This document shows positions 8,966 through 17,838 of a DNA stretch of 64,000 nt, one piece after another (the first letter of the stretch is position 1; every line of letters starts with the position of its first letter). The stretch comes from JAYRSJ01 sp041920215. GTDB taxonomy: Bacteria > Pseudomonadota > Gammaproteobacteria > Burkholderiales > Burkholderiaceae_C. The notes under the pieces are model-generated. The model saw nothing but the letters and a program-made list of their open reading frames with translations. It ran no database searches and was not told the DNA's origin. The stretch covers positions 194,910-258,909 of the forward strand of contig JAYRSJ010000004.1 in NCBI GenBank assembly GCA_041920215.1, in the 5' to 3' direction. Made by a program: the position numbers and the translations under genes.

Positions 8966-11809
8966 TCAGCCCGGCGCGCGCAGCGGCAGCTCGATGCTGA
9001 AGCGGCTGCCCGCCCCGGGCTGGCTGCTGGCGCGTATCTTGCCGCCCAGCAGGGTCTCGACGATGTTGTGGCAGATGCTCAGACCCAGGCCGCTGCCGCC
9101 CTGGCCGAACTTGGTCGAGAAGAAGGGCTCGAAGATGCGGGCCAGCACCGCCTCGTTCATGCCCACCCCGTCGTCCTGCAGCCACAGGCGCAGGCGTTCG
9201 GGCCCCAGGCTCTCGGCGCCCAGCAGCAGCCGGCCGCCCTCGCGGCCCTCGAAGGCATGGGTCATCGCATTGTTCAGCAGGATCACCAGCACCTGGCTGA
9301 GCGCGCCGGGGAAGGACTCCAGCCGCAGCTCGCGCGGCACCGCCAGGTCCAGCTGCAGGCCGGCGCGGCGCAGGCTCAGGCTCATGGTCTGCGCGCATTG
9401 CTCGCACAGCTCGGCCAGGCCGAAGCCGCGGCGCTGCTCGGCGCTGCGGTCCACCGCTACCTGCTTGAAGCTGCGCACCAGCGCGGCAGCGGTCTCCATG
9501 CTGCGCTCTATGACCTCCAGGCCCTGGCGCGACTGGCTGGCGTAGTCGGCCCAGTCGCTGCGCCGCAGCGCCTGCCGGGCCACCCGGCCCTCGAACTCCT
9601 GGGTGCGGCTCAGCAGCGAGCTGGCCACCAGCAGGCTGTTGCCGATCGGCGTGTTCAGCTCATGGGCCACGCCGGCCACCATCGCCCCCAGCGCGGCCAG
9701 CTTTTCCTGCGCCATCATGTGGCGCTGCAGCTCGGACAGGCGCCGATAGGCGCGCGCATTGTCCAGCGCGATCGCGCCATAGGCGCAGAGATTGCGGAAG
9801 ATCAGCTGCTCGCGCTGGCCGTAGGCGGCGGCGCGTGGGGTCTGCACCGTCATCACGCCGATCACCCGCTCGGCCACCATCAGCGGCGCGAACATCACGC
9901 TGCGCACGCTGCCGGTGCCGGGAATCTGGGCCTGCGGGGCGATCGCCTCGGCCACCAGGGCCGCATCAACAACGCCCTCGCCACCGCCTTCGCCCAGGAT
10001 GAAGGCGCGGCGCTCGCGCACGCAGCGGGCGCTGTAGCTGTAGTTGTCGGCCACCGCGATCGGCGGATCCAGAAAGGCCTCGCCCGCTTCCATGCCGAAG
10101 GCACAGACCAGCTCGGTGCCGGTGTCGTCGAGCAGATAGACCGCCAGGCTGTCGGCCTGCAGCAGCGCATGCACATGGCGCTCCAACACCTCGAAGATGC
10201 GCGGCGCGTCGAGCTGGGTGGTGATCTCCTGGCCGATCGCACCCAGATGCAGCAGGGCCTGGTGGGCGTCCTGCAAGGCCTCGAAGCGGGCCGCCTCCGA
10301 TTCGGCCAGGCGGCGCAGATGCTCGCTCTCGGCCCGGGCCCGCTCGATCTGGTGGTGGGCGTGCAGGGCCGCGGTGCGGCGACTGCTTTCCTCGCTGAAG
10401 CTGCGCTGGCGCAGCGCGCTGGACCGGCGCGCCAGCCGGTAGGCGGCCGGCCAGTCGCCGGCCGCGGCGCTGGATTCGGCGGCGTCGTCCAGCAGCAGCG
10501 CGGGCGGCTGGTAGTCGGGCACCTGGGCCGCACCTTGCAGGGCCTGCTGCAGCAGCGCATGGGCGGCCGCGCCGTCGCCCAGGGCCCGCTGGGCACCGGC
10601 CTGCACCCACAGCATCTCGACCTCGACGCCGCGCTCGCGCTGCTGGCGCGCCTGCGGCAGCGCGGCGGCCAGCAGCGCCAGCGCCGCCGCGGGCTGCTCC
10701 AGGGCCAGCAGCGCGCGGGCCCGGCCCAGCTCGGCGTCGATGCGCAGATCCACCGAGGAATCGCCCACCTGGGCCGCCAGCGCCTCGAAGGCCTGCAGGG
10801 CCTGCGCATGCCGACCCTGGTCCTGCTCGGTCTGGGCCAGGTATTTGAGCGCCAGCGCATGGGTGCGAGTGCCGGGCCGGGCCGCCTCAATCTGCAGCGC
10901 CTCCTGCAGCAGCTCGCGCGCCGCATCGGCCTGGCCCTGGCAGCGCAGCGCGTCGCCGCTCTGGGCCAGCGCGAAGCTGATCGCGGTGGGCCAGCGCGCC
11001 GCCCGCGCCAGCTCCAGGCTGCGGCGCAGCCAGTCGCCGGCGCTCTGGTAGTCGGCCATGCGGGTGTAGCTGTGGCCCAGATTGCTGGCCACGCCCAGCG
11101 CCCGGCGCAGCTGGCCGGTCTGCAGCGCCCATTCATAGGCCTGGGCCGAGAGCGCGATGCTCTGCAGATACTCCGCCGCCAGCCCGGCCCGCAGGCCCTG
11201 GTAATCGGCCAGCGCGGCCGCACAGGCCGGGCTGAGACCGGCCGTGCCGGCCGGCAGCAGGGGCTCGAACTCGGCCTGGGCGGCCGCTGCATCACGAAAG
11301 AGTTCAGACCGAGCCAGACTGGCCCGCATCAGCAGCAGTCGCTCGGCATCGCCGGCGCGCTGCGCCTCGGCGATGGCCGCGCGCAGCTCCGCGCGCGAGG
11401 CAGCCATCCGACCCTGGACCTCTTCCAGGTAATGAGCCAGCCAGCGAGCATCGGCGCAACCAAGGGCATGGTCCAGCGCCTGGAACTGCTGCAGGGCCTG
11501 AGTCTGCTGGGCGGCGGCCCGCTCGATGTCCATGGCCAGCAGGGCCGCCTCGGCCTGCACCAGCTGCAGCCGGGCCAGGGCCAGCTGGCGCTGCGCAGGC
11601 GTCCAGTCGACCAGGGCGATATCCGCAGCCAGGGCCTGGGCCAGCTGTTCGGCGCGCGCCGAATCGCGCTGGCGCAGCGCCCACACCTGCCACAGCCGCT
11701 GCAGCGGGCTCAGGCCCTGCCGGGCCTCGGCCTGCTCCAGCTCGGCCAGCAGCTCGCCGGGCACGAACAGCGGCAGGCTGTCCAGGTCCAGACGGGTGAT
11801 GGCCACCAT
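8966..11809 (-). CDS. TPR- and GAF-containing soluble histidine kinase
   Basis: This protein of about 947 residues has no signal peptide or transmembrane segment. Residues ~50-480 are alanine/leucine-rich helical repeats of TPR type. A coiled-coil linker follows, then a GAF-like domain (~535-690) and a kinase core with the H-box AHELNTP (phospho-accepting His716), an N-box (LNNAMTHAFEG) and G-boxes (DDGVGM, GSGLGLS). There is no receiver or DNA-binding domain, and no response regulator lies beside it. The start at 11809 is chosen because it lies one base after the ghrA stop; an earlier ATG at 11854 would overlap ghrA. It is the last gene of the thiL-pgpA-pncC-ghrA unit. Its stimulus is unknown. 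Confidence 0.87.
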   Translation of the reverse strand: MVAITRLDLDSLPLFVPGELLAELEQAEARQGLSPLQRLWQVWALRQRDSARAEQLAQALAADIALVDWTPAQRQLALARLQLVQAEAALLAMDIERAAAQQTQALQQFQALDHALGCADARWLAHYLEEVQGRMAASRAELRAAIAEAQRAGDAERLLLMRASLARSELFRDAAAAQAEFEPLLPAGTAGLSPACAAALADYQGLRAGLAAEYLQSIALSAQAYEWALQTGQLRRALGVASNLGHSYTRMADYQSAGDWLRRSLELARAARWPTAISFALAQSGDALRCQGQADAARELLQEALQIEAARPGTRTHALALKYLAQTEQDQGRHAQALQAFEALAAQVGDSSVDLRIDAELGRARALLALEQPAAALALLAAALPQARQQRERGVEVEMLWVQAGAQRALGDGAAAHALLQQALQGAAQVPDYQPPALLLDDAAESSAAAGDWPAAYRLARRSSALRQRSFSEESSRRTAALHAHHQIERARAESEHLRRLAESEAARFEALQDAHQALLHLGAIGQEITTQLDAPRIFEVLERHVHALLQADSLAVYLLDDTGTELVCAFGMEAGEAFLDPPIAVADNYSYSARCVRERRAFILGEGGGEGVVDAALVAEAIAPQAQIPGTGSVRSVMFAPLMVAERVIGVMTVQTPRAAAYGQREQLIFRNLCAYGAIALDNARAYRRLSELQRHMMAQEKLAALGAMVAGVAHELNTPIGNSLLVASSLLSRTQEFEGRVARQALRRSDWADYASQSRQGLEVIERSMETAAALVRSFKQVAVDRSAEQRRGFGLAELCEQCAQTMSLSLRRAGLQLDLAVPRELRLESFPGALSQVLVILLNNAMTHAFEGREGGRLLLGAESLGPERLRLWLQDDGVGMNEAVLARIFEPFFSTKFGQGGSGLGLSICHNIVETLLGGKIRASSQPGAGSRFSIELPLRAPG

Positions 11810-11810
11810 C

Positions 11811-12758
11811 TCAATAGCCCTGGCTGCGCTCGACGCTATGCAGCAGCGGCGCACCGCTGCGCAGGGCCTGCAGATTGCGGCCCACCACCAGGGCCGCCGT
11901 GCGCGGGTCGGTCTGGGCGGCGGTATGCGGCAGCACCGTCACCCGCGGATGGCGCCAGAAGCGATGGTCGGGCACTAGCGGCTCGCTGCGGAACACGTCC
12001 AGCAGCGCATGGCCGATCTGGCCGTTGTCCAGCGCGGCCAGCAGATCGGCCTCGACCACATGGGCGCCGCGCGCCAGATTGACCAGTCCGGCCCCTGGCT
12101 TCATCTGCGCAAAGCGGGCCGCGTTGAAGAAGTCCTGGGTGGCGACGGTCAGCGGCAGCAGATTGACGACGCTGTCGGCCTGGCTCAGGGCCTGGGCCAG
12201 CGCGGCCTCGCCCTGCACCTCCGCCACATCCGCCAGGCCATGCGGGCGGCGGCTGTAGCCGGCCACCGCGTAGCCGAGCTGGCGCAAGGCCCGGGCAAGA
12301 CCTGCCCCCAGCTCGCCCATGCCCAGCACCAGCACCTGCCACTCATCGGCGCGCCGCTGCTCGGGCTGGCGCCACAGCGCCGCCTGCTGCTGTTGCTGCA
12401 GCTGGAAGAAGCCGCGGTGCTGGCCCAGCACCGCCCAGATGCCGGTCTGCACCATGGCCGCGCTCATCGCCGGATCGACCATGCGACACAGCGGCAGGCC
12501 CGCCGGCAGCGTGGTGTCGGCCAGCAGCTTCTCGACCCCGGCCCACAGCGACTGCACCAGGCGCAGGCCCGGCAGGCCCTGCAGCGCACCCGGCGCCGGG
12601 TTGGCCACCACCGCCACCTCGATGGCGGCCAGCGCCGCCGCATCATCGTCGGCAGGCCGCTCGCTCAGCCACTGCTCGGCCGGCATCGCGGCGCGCAGGC
12701 ATTGCAGCCAGCGCTCGCGCTCCTCGTCCGGCCAGCGGCCGATCAGCAGCACCGCCAT
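11811..12758 (-). CDS. ghrA: Glyoxylate/hydroxypyruvate reductase A family protein
   Basis: This protein of about 315 residues is a D-2-hydroxyacid dehydrogenase of the GhrA type, predicted to reduce glyoxylate or hydroxypyruvate with NADPH in the cytosol. The Rossmann motif GMGELGAG lies in the middle of the protein. The catalytic trio is recognisable: Arg in NLARGAHV, Glu in the following helix region and His in LPHTAA. Length matches the 312-residue E. coli GhrA. The start at 12758 follows the pncC stop by five bases; the longer reading overlaps pncC. It lies in an operon with thiamine and phospholipid genes, with no obvious pathway link. Confidence 0.88.
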   Translation of the reverse strand: MAVLLIGRWPDEERERWLQCLRAAMPAEQWLSERPADDDAAALAAIEVAVVANPAPGALQGLPGLRLVQSLWAGVEKLLADTTLPAGLPLCRMVDPAMSAAMVQTGIWAVLGQHRGFFQLQQQQQAALWRQPEQRRADEWQVLVLGMGELGAGLARALRQLGYAVAGYSRRPHGLADVAEVQGEAALAQALSQADSVVNLLPLTVATQDFFNAARFAQMKPGAGLVNLARGAHVVEADLLAALDNGQIGHALLDVFRSEPLVPDHRFWRHPRVTVLPHTAAQTDPRTAALVVGRNLQALRSGAPLLHSVERSQGY

Positions 12759-12763
12759 GGCGC

Positions 12764-13264
12764 TCAGAGCTCGCGCTCTTCCAGCGCCTCGCACAAGGCC
12801 ATCAGGCCGGCCCGTAGCGTGGCGATGCGCACCGCATGGCGGTCACCGCTGAAATGCTCCTGCCAGACCTTGGGCGGCTGGCAGCCATGGGCCAGGGCCA
12901 GCCAGACCGTCCCTACCGGCTTGCCCTCGCTGCCGCCGCTGGGACCGGCGATGCCGGTGACGGCCAGCGCCCAGTCGATCGGCGCATGGGCCAGCAGGCC
13001 GCGCGCCATATGGCTGGCCACCTCGCCGCTGACCGAGCCATGCAAGGCGATCAGCGCCGAGGGCACGCCCAGCAGCTCGGTCTTGGCCTCGTTGCTGTAG
13101 CTGACCACACCGCGCTCGAACCACTGGCTGGAGCCCGGCAGGCTGGTGCAGGCCGCGGCGATCAGGCCGCCGGTGCAGCTCTCGGCCGTGCCCATGCGCT
13201 CGCAGCGCCGGATCAGGGCCAGCGCGATGCGATCGATCAGCTCATGTTCTTCGGGGAACAGCAT
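12764..13264 (-). CDS. pncC: CinA-family nicotinamide-nucleotide amidohydrolase
   Basis: This 166-residue protein corresponds to the stand-alone C-terminal domain of CinA (PncC). The enzyme deamidates nicotinamide mononucleotide to nicotinate mononucleotide in pyridine-nucleotide recycling. The active-site region TAESCTGGL lies at about residues 27-35. The conserved FxRGVVSYSNEAK and VTGIAGPSGG segments follow. A clear AAGGAG ribosome-binding site precedes the ATG. It lies 19 bases downstream of pgpA, in a thiL-pgpA-pncC order that is familiar in betaproteobacteria. Confidence 0.92.
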   Translation of the reverse strand: MLFPEEHELIDRIALALIRRCERMGTAESCTGGLIAAACTSLPGSSQWFERGVVSYSNEAKTELLGVPSALIALHGSVSGEVASHMARGLLAHAPIDWALAVTGIAGPSGGSEGKPVGTVWLALAHGCQPPKVWQEHFSGDRHAVRIATLRAGLMALCEALEEREL

Positions 13265-13283
13265 GGTCGGGCTCCTTCTTGCT

Positions 13284-13838
13284 TCACAAACGCCACAGCG
13301 CGATCAGCACAAGGGTACATCCGGCCGCGACGAAATCATCGAACAAAATGCCCCAGCCCTGGGCCCAGCTGACCGGCGCGCCACGCTGGCCCTTGAAGAG
13401 CTGATCGGCCCAGCGCACCGGCCCGGGCTTGGCCGCGTCGAAGAGGCGGAACAGACCGAACGCGGCCAGCTGGCCCCAGAAGCCGGTGGGCATCACCAGC
13501 AGCAGCACCAGCCAGAAGGCCAGCACCTCGTCCCAGACGATGGCGCCGGGGTCAGGTATTGCCAGGTTGCGGGCCGTCACCGTGCATGCCCACCAGCCCA
13601 CCAGAGTGCCGACCGCGATCAGGGCCAGCCACTGGCCCTCGCTGAGCCAGCGGTCCAGCACCAGAAAGGCGGCCCAGGCCCACAGCGTGCCCACGGTGCC
13701 GGGCGCCTTGGGCGAGAGCCCGCTGCCGAAACCCAGCGCAATCCAGTGCGCCGGATGGCGCAGCATGAAGGCGGCGGTGGCGCGGCGCGGCGCCTGTGCG
13801 GAGGTACCCGGGGTGGGGCTCGCCGTCGTCATCATCAT
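13284..13838 (-). CDS. pgpA: Phosphatidylglycerophosphatase A
   Basis: This 184-residue membrane enzyme dephosphorylates phosphatidylglycerophosphate to phosphatidylglycerol. The N-terminal signature GLSPKAPGTVGTL (about residues 40-52) and the GAIVWDEVLAFWLVL segment, with its conserved acidic residues, identify the PgpA family. Three to four hydrophobic stretches are present. The ATG overlaps the thiL stop by four bases (ATGA), showing translational coupling. The residues before about 25 are poorly conserved and a slightly later start is possible. Confidence 0.93.
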   Translation of the reverse strand: MMMTTASPTPGTSAQAPRRATAAFMLRHPAHWIALGFGSGLSPKAPGTVGTLWAWAAFLVLDRWLSEGQWLALIAVGTLVGWWACTVTARNLAIPDPGAIVWDEVLAFWLVLLLVMPTGFWGQLAAFGLFRLFDAAKPGPVRWADQLFKGQRGAPVSWAQGWGILFDDFVAAGCTLVLIALWRL

Positions 13839-14806
13839 GGGGTTTTGAAATGGTCGAAGGAGGGCTCGCTCCAGGGCAAGACCTGGCCCTGCGCGTCGAC
13901 CAGGCGCAGGCCCGGCACCGGCTCCAGCTGGCCCACATGCGTCACCGGCGTGCCGCTGGCGGCCGCGGCCGCCAGCACGGCCGCGCGGGCCGTGGTGGCG
14001 GCGCTGAAGATCAGCTCGTAGTCATCGCCACCGGCCAGCGTGCACAGGCGCTGCAGCGCCACGGGCTGCTTCGCCAGCGCCGGGCCACGCGGCAGCGCAT
14101 CGGCCTGCACCGTGGCGCCCAGGCCCGAGCGCTTCAGCACATGGGCCAGATCGCCGGCAAAGCCGTCCGACACATCGATGGCGCTGCTGGCCACGCCGCG
14201 CAGGGCCTGGCCCAGCGCCACCCGCGGTTGCGGCTGCTCCATCGCAAGGCGCGCGCAGGCGAAGTCTTCGCCCGCGAGCTGCACCGTGCCGCGGAAGGCT
14301 TCCAGCGCCAGCCGCGCATCGCCCAGCGCGCCCGACACATAGAGATCGTCGCCCGCCCGGCCGCCCGAGCGCAGCAAGGCCTGAGCCCGCGGCGCCTCGC
14401 CCATCACGGTGATGCAGATGTTCAGCGGGCCGGCCGTGGTGTCGCCACCCACCAGCGCGATGCCGTGCTCATCAGCCAGCGCGAACAGCCCGCGGGCAAA
14501 GCCGGCAAGAAAGGCTTCATCGACGCGCGGCAGCGCCAGCGCCAGCGTGAAGGCCCGCGGCGTGGCGCCGCAGGCCGCCAGGTCCGACAGGTTCACCGCC
14601 AGCGCCTTGTGACCCAGCCGCTCCGGCGCCACGGTGGCGAGGAAATGCCGGCCCTCGACCAGCATATCGGTCGACACCAGCCACTGCATACCCGGCGCCG
14701 GATTCAGTAGCGCGCAGTCATCGCCTATGCCCAGGCCTACCGCGCCACCCGGTTGCGCCACCTCCGGACGCTGGAAATAGCGCGCGATCAGATCGAATTC
14801 ACCCAT
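13835..14806 (-). CDS. thiL: Thiamine-monophosphate kinase
   Basis: This 323-residue cytosolic enzyme phosphorylates thiamine monophosphate to thiamine diphosphate, the active cofactor. It shows the AIR-synthase/ThiL layout: GEFDLIARYF at the start, GIGDDCALL at about residues 26-34, the STDMLVEGRHF segment, the NLSDLAACGA motif, and the C-terminal GGDDYELIF signature. It is the first gene of the thiL-pgpA-pncC-ghrA unit. No TPP riboswitch was recognised in the short upstream gap. Confidence 0.95.
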   Translation of the reverse strand: MGEFDLIARYFQRPEVAQPGGAVGLGIGDDCALLNPAPGMQWLVSTDMLVEGRHFLATVAPERLGHKALAVNLSDLAACGATPRAFTLALALPRVDEAFLAGFARGLFALADEHGIALVGGDTTAGPLNICITVMGEAPRAQALLRSGGRAGDDLYVSGALGDARLALEAFRGTVQLAGEDFACARLAMEQPQPRVALGQALRGVASSAIDVSDGFAGDLAHVLKRSGLGATVQADALPRGPALAKQPVALQRLCTLAGGDDYELIFSAATTARAAVLAAAAASGTPVTHVGQLEPVPGLRLVDAQGQVLPWSEPSFDHFKTP

Positions 14807-14869
14807 GGGGGGATTGTGGCAGTCCGGCTCCTTTGCCGGTCCGATGCCAAGGCACGAGACACATCGCCC

Positions 14870-15283
14870 TTATGGAATGTGCTCCACCCCCTCATCCGGC
14901 ACCACCACCCAGCCATGCTTGCGCTCCTCGTAGACCGAGACGCCGGGCGCCGGGAAGCTTGGGTCGGCAAAGGCACCTACCGGGATGGCGATGAAGTCTT
15001 CCTCCAGGCCCTCGGGCTCGTAATAGACCGTGGCGCCGCACTGCGGGCAGAAGTGGAAACGGATGCGCGAGCCTTCATCGCCGACCCGCACATACTCGGT
15101 CGAGCGGCCGGTGATCGTCAGCTGCGCGCGGCGGAAGCGGGCCTGCTGGCCGAAGGGGCTGCCGGTGCGGCGCTGGCAGGCCAGACAGTGGCAGATGGAG
15201 ACGCGCACCGGGTCACCCAGCACCCGGGCACTGAGCTGGCCGCAGCTGCAGGCGGCGAGACGCTGATGAATGGAATGATTCAT
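14870..15283 (-). CDS. GFA-family zinc protein (glutathione-dependent formaldehyde-activating enzyme-like)
   Basis: This protein of about 137 residues belongs to the GFA/CENP-V fold family. The zinc-binding cysteines appear as CSCGQL near residue 11, CHCLACQRRTGSPF near residue 32, and CPQCGATVYY in the second half. The start at 15283 is chosen because a GGAGGG ribosome-binding site precedes it and the family fold begins directly after; the frame is open further upstream but carries no recognisable protein. Most family members have no proven substrate, so a role in formaldehyde handling is only the family label. The gap before it holds an inverted repeat. Confidence 0.85.
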   Translation of the reverse strand: MNHSIHQRLAACSCGQLSARVLGDPVRVSICHCLACQRRTGSPFGQQARFRRAQLTITGRSTEYVRVGDEGSRIRFHFCPQCGATVYYEPEGLEEDFIAIPVGAFADPSFPAPGVSVYEERKHGWVVVPDEGVEHIP

Positions 15284-15373
15284 TGACCAATGCCCTCCGC
15301 TTGAGCGCTTGACGGGGCGCGCGGGCACCATCGTAGCGCCGGGCGGGGCTCTAGCCGGGCTGCGGCTGCGCGC

Positions 15374-15480
15374 GTACAGCAGAGCGGGTGGGCCTGATGC
15401 GCAGGTAAAAGGGGGAGCCGGCGGGAGGCACGACCAGAGGCGGAGGACACGGAGCATCAGGCCTGCCCGCTCTGCTGCAC
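15374..15480. repeat. Long imperfect inverted repeat
   Basis: The left arm is at 15374-15400 and the right arm at 15454-15480. The arms are complementary over 27 bases with three mismatches, and the loop is 53 bases. It lies between the end of the acetyltransferase gene and the start of the GFA gene, both on the minus strand. Without a T-tract it is not a typical terminator. It could be a REP/MITE-type mobile palindrome, a structured RNA or an mRNA-stabilising element. Confidence 0.6.
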
Positions 15481-15505
15481 TCCAGCTCCAGCTCCCCCGC
15501 AGACA

Positions 15506-16084
15506 CTAGCCAGACGCGGGCGCCGTTCCAGCGACGACCTTGACATACTCCTCGTCATCCACCGCCAGCCCGCGGATCACGTCATTGCCCGGCAACAGGC
15601 GGCTGAACACAAAGCCGGCCTTGCGCAGCACCCGGGCCGAGGCGCTATTGCCCACGCTCACGGTGGCCACAAAGCGCCGCACGCCGCGCTGCGCCAGCGC
15701 CTCGGTGGCGGCCAGTGTGGCCTCGCTGGCATAGCCCTGGCCCCAGAACGGGCTGAAGAAGAAGTAGCCGATATTGCTGGCCTCCAGGGCCTCGGTGATC
15801 TCGGCATCGACCTGGCCCAGGTACTGCCCGTCGGCCCGGCGGCGCACCGCCCAGGCCAGCCAGGCGAAGCGCTGGTCGGCCGAGAGCCGGCTCTCGGCCC
15901 GCTCCCAGCGCTGGCGCAGCGCCTCCAGGCTGGCCGGCTTGTCCATGCTGATCCAGCGGTACAGCGCCTCGTCCGTTTGCAGCGGCGCGAAGAAGGCCTC
16001 GGCATGGCCGGCAAGGCGCGGCTCCAGCAGCAGGCGCGGCGTGCTGATGGCAGCCCCCAGCTGCCGGGCCTGGTTGAGCTGCAT
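15506..16084 (-). CDS. GNAT-family N-acetyltransferase (RimJ/RimL-like)
   Basis: This 192-residue protein has the GNAT fold. It opens with TPRLLLEP, has the acetyl-CoA-binding region in FWGQGYASEA, and ends with the conserved NSASARVLRKAGF segment. It resembles the RimJ/RimL group, which acetylates protein N-termini or small molecules. It begins nine bases after the XRE regulator, so the two form a small operon. The substrate cannot be deduced. Confidence 0.88.
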   Translation of the reverse strand: MQLNQARQLGAAISTPRLLLEPRLAGHAEAFFAPLQTDEALYRWISMDKPASLEALRQRWERAESRLSADQRFAWLAWAVRRRADGQYLGQVDAEITEALEASNIGYFFFSPFWGQGYASEATLAATEALAQRGVRRFVATVSVGNSASARVLRKAGFVFSRLLPGNDVIRGLAVDDEEYVKVVAGTAPASG

Positions 16085-16093
16085 CGCCGCCGG

Positions 16094-16357
16094 CTAGCCC
16101 GCGGCCGGCAGCTCGCCCTGGAGCTGCAGGCTCATGCCATAGAGCGCCAGCAGGCCCACCATATGGCCCACCGCAACGCCGGGCTCGCCGGCCTCGATGC
16201 GGGCTATCGTCTGCACATGCACCCCCAGCCGGGCCGCGGCGGCGGCCTGGCCTTCGCCGGCACGCAGCCTTGCGGCCTTGGCGGCAGCGCCCAGGCGCTG
16301 GATGGTCTGGAGGGTGTCGCCACCTAGTTCTGCCGAGATGCGTTTGCCTTGTGCCAT
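16094..16357 (-). CDS. XRE-family helix-turn-helix regulator
   Basis: This protein of about 87 residues consists mainly of a Cro/C1-type helix-turn-helix domain. The LRAGEGQAAAAARLGVHVQ and TIARIEAGEPG segments are the second helix, turn and recognition helix. The start at 16357 is preferred because the residues added by the earlier in-frame codon at 16411 look non-conserved. It is followed nine bases later by an acetyltransferase gene, which it may control together with itself. No HipA-like toxin lies next to it. Confidence 0.82.
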   Translation of the reverse strand: MAQGKRISAELGGDTLQTIQRLGAAAKAARLRAGEGQAAAAARLGVHVQTIARIEAGEPGVAVGHMVGLLALYGMSLQLQGELPAAG

Positions 16358-16464
16358 CGCGGCATTGTCGCTGTGCAGCGCCGCTGCGTCCGCAGCCAAG
16401 AGCGGCGACACTAGCGCGCTTGTCCCTCAGCCCGCCGCCTGCCTTGCCGGCAAGCACCCCCGCC

Positions 16465-17826
16465 TTGGAAACCACCAGTTCTGCCCTCGCCGCTGCGCTG
16501 CGCGCCGCACCGGCGCCCCTGCTCGCCACCCTACCCTCGGGCCTGCGCCTGGTCGCGATACCGATGCCCTGGCGGGCCACGCTGAGCCTCTCGGTCTTTG
16601 TGCGCAGCGGCAGCCTGCACGAGCACCAGGCCCGGCTCAGCGGGCTCAGCCATGTGGTCGAGCACATGGCTTTCAAGGGCACGGCCAGCCGCGACTGCCA
16701 GCGCATCAATCTGGATGCCGAGCAGCTGGGCGCCGAGCTCAATGCCCATACCGACAAGGATCACACCGCCTTCCATATCGAGGGCCTGCCCGGCGACCTG
16801 CCGGCCTTCGTGGAGCTGCTGGCGGATATCGTGCTGCGGCCCCGCTTCCCCGAGGAGGAGCTGGCGCGCGAGCTGCGCGTGATCGAGCAGGAGTACGCCG
16901 AGTACGAGGAAGACCCGGCCTCGCTGGCCTTCCGCCTCTTCGACCGCGCCTGCTATGGCGCGGCGCATCCGGCGGGCCGGCCCATCATCGGCACGCGGGC
17001 CAATATCCGCCGCTTCCGCCGCGAGCATCTGCTGGACTATGTGGGTCGCCAGTACAGCGCCGTCAACACGGTGATCGCGGTGGCCGGGCCGGTGGACGGT
17101 GCCGGCTTCGAGACGCTGCGCCGCCTGGTGGAGCGCCGCGACATCGGCTTTGGCGCGATGGCCGGCGGCAGCGGCCGGCTCAATGCGATCGACACGCCGG
17201 CCTGGCTGGGCGGGCTGAAGGCCGGCCGCCTGGCCGGCAGCGGCCAGTGCCAGCTGGTGCTGGGCTGGCCGGCCCCGCCGCTGGCGGCCGGCGAGGCGCA
17301 GACCGCGCCGCATGTGCTGGCGGCCGCCCTGCTGGGCGAGGGCATGAGCTCACCGCTGCTGGACGAGATCCGCGAGCGTCGCGGCCTGGCCTATCACCTC
17401 GGTTGCGCGGCCGAGATCTGGCCGCATGGCGGCCAGTTGGTGATCGACGCCGCCACCTCGCCCGAGCAGGCCCCGGAGCTGCTGGACGCGGTGCACGCCC
17501 TGCTGCGCCAGCAGGCGCGGCAGGGCCCCGACCCGGTGGCGCTGGCCCGCGCCCGCCGCCAGCTGGCGCTGCGCAGCCTGCGCGCGCTGGAGCTGGCGGC
17601 GCGCCGGCTGGAGGCGGCTGCGCAGGACCTGTTCAACTTCGGCCGCCTGCGCGATCCGGCCGACTGGCTGGCCGCGCTGGATGCGGTGCAGCCTGCGCAG
17701 CTGCAGGCGGTGTTCGCGGCGCTGCAGCCCGAGGCCGCCGCGGTGCCGGCACTGGCCCTGGCAGGCAGCGTGCCACAGCGCCTGCGCCACCATGCGCAGG
17801 CGCTGTGGCCCAGCCTGGCGGCTTGA
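16465..17826 (+). CDS. M16-family zinc metallopeptidase (pitrilysin-like)
   Basis: This protein of about 453 residues carries the inverted zinc motif HVVEH at residues 63-67. A further glutamate at about residue 143 (in VIEQEYAEYEED) lies at the distance expected for the third metal ligand. The two-lobed length matches processing-peptidase/PqqF-like single units. There is no ATG before the conserved LPSGLRLVAIP start region. TTG at 16465 is the best candidate, TTG at 16444 is an alternative, and neither has a strong ribosome-binding site. No signal peptide is apparent, and the peptide substrate is unknown. A methyltransferase gene follows after 12 bases. Confidence 0.85.
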   Translation: METTSSALAAALRAAPAPLLATLPSGLRLVAIPMPWRATLSLSVFVRSGSLHEHQARLSGLSHVVEHMAFKGTASRDCQRINLDAEQLGAELNAHTDKDHTAFHIEGLPGDLPAFVELLADIVLRPRFPEEELARELRVIEQEYAEYEEDPASLAFRLFDRACYGAAHPAGRPIIGTRANIRRFRREHLLDYVGRQYSAVNTVIAVAGPVDGAGFETLRRLVERRDIGFGAMAGGSGRLNAIDTPAWLGGLKAGRLAGSGQCQLVLGWPAPPLAAGEAQTAPHVLAAALLGEGMSSPLLDEIRERRGLAYHLGCAAEIWPHGGQLVIDAATSPEQAPELLDAVHALLRQQARQGPDPVALARARRQLALRSLRALELAARRLEAAAQDLFNFGRLRDPADWLAALDAVQPAQLQAVFAALQPEAAAVPALALAGSVPQRLRHHAQALWPSLAA

Positions 17827-17838
17827 GCGGGGGCCGCC

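Noticed and set aside
14807..14869. Possible TPP riboswitch near thiL
   Set aside because: The gap upstream of thiL is too short and lacks the conserved THI-box sequences.
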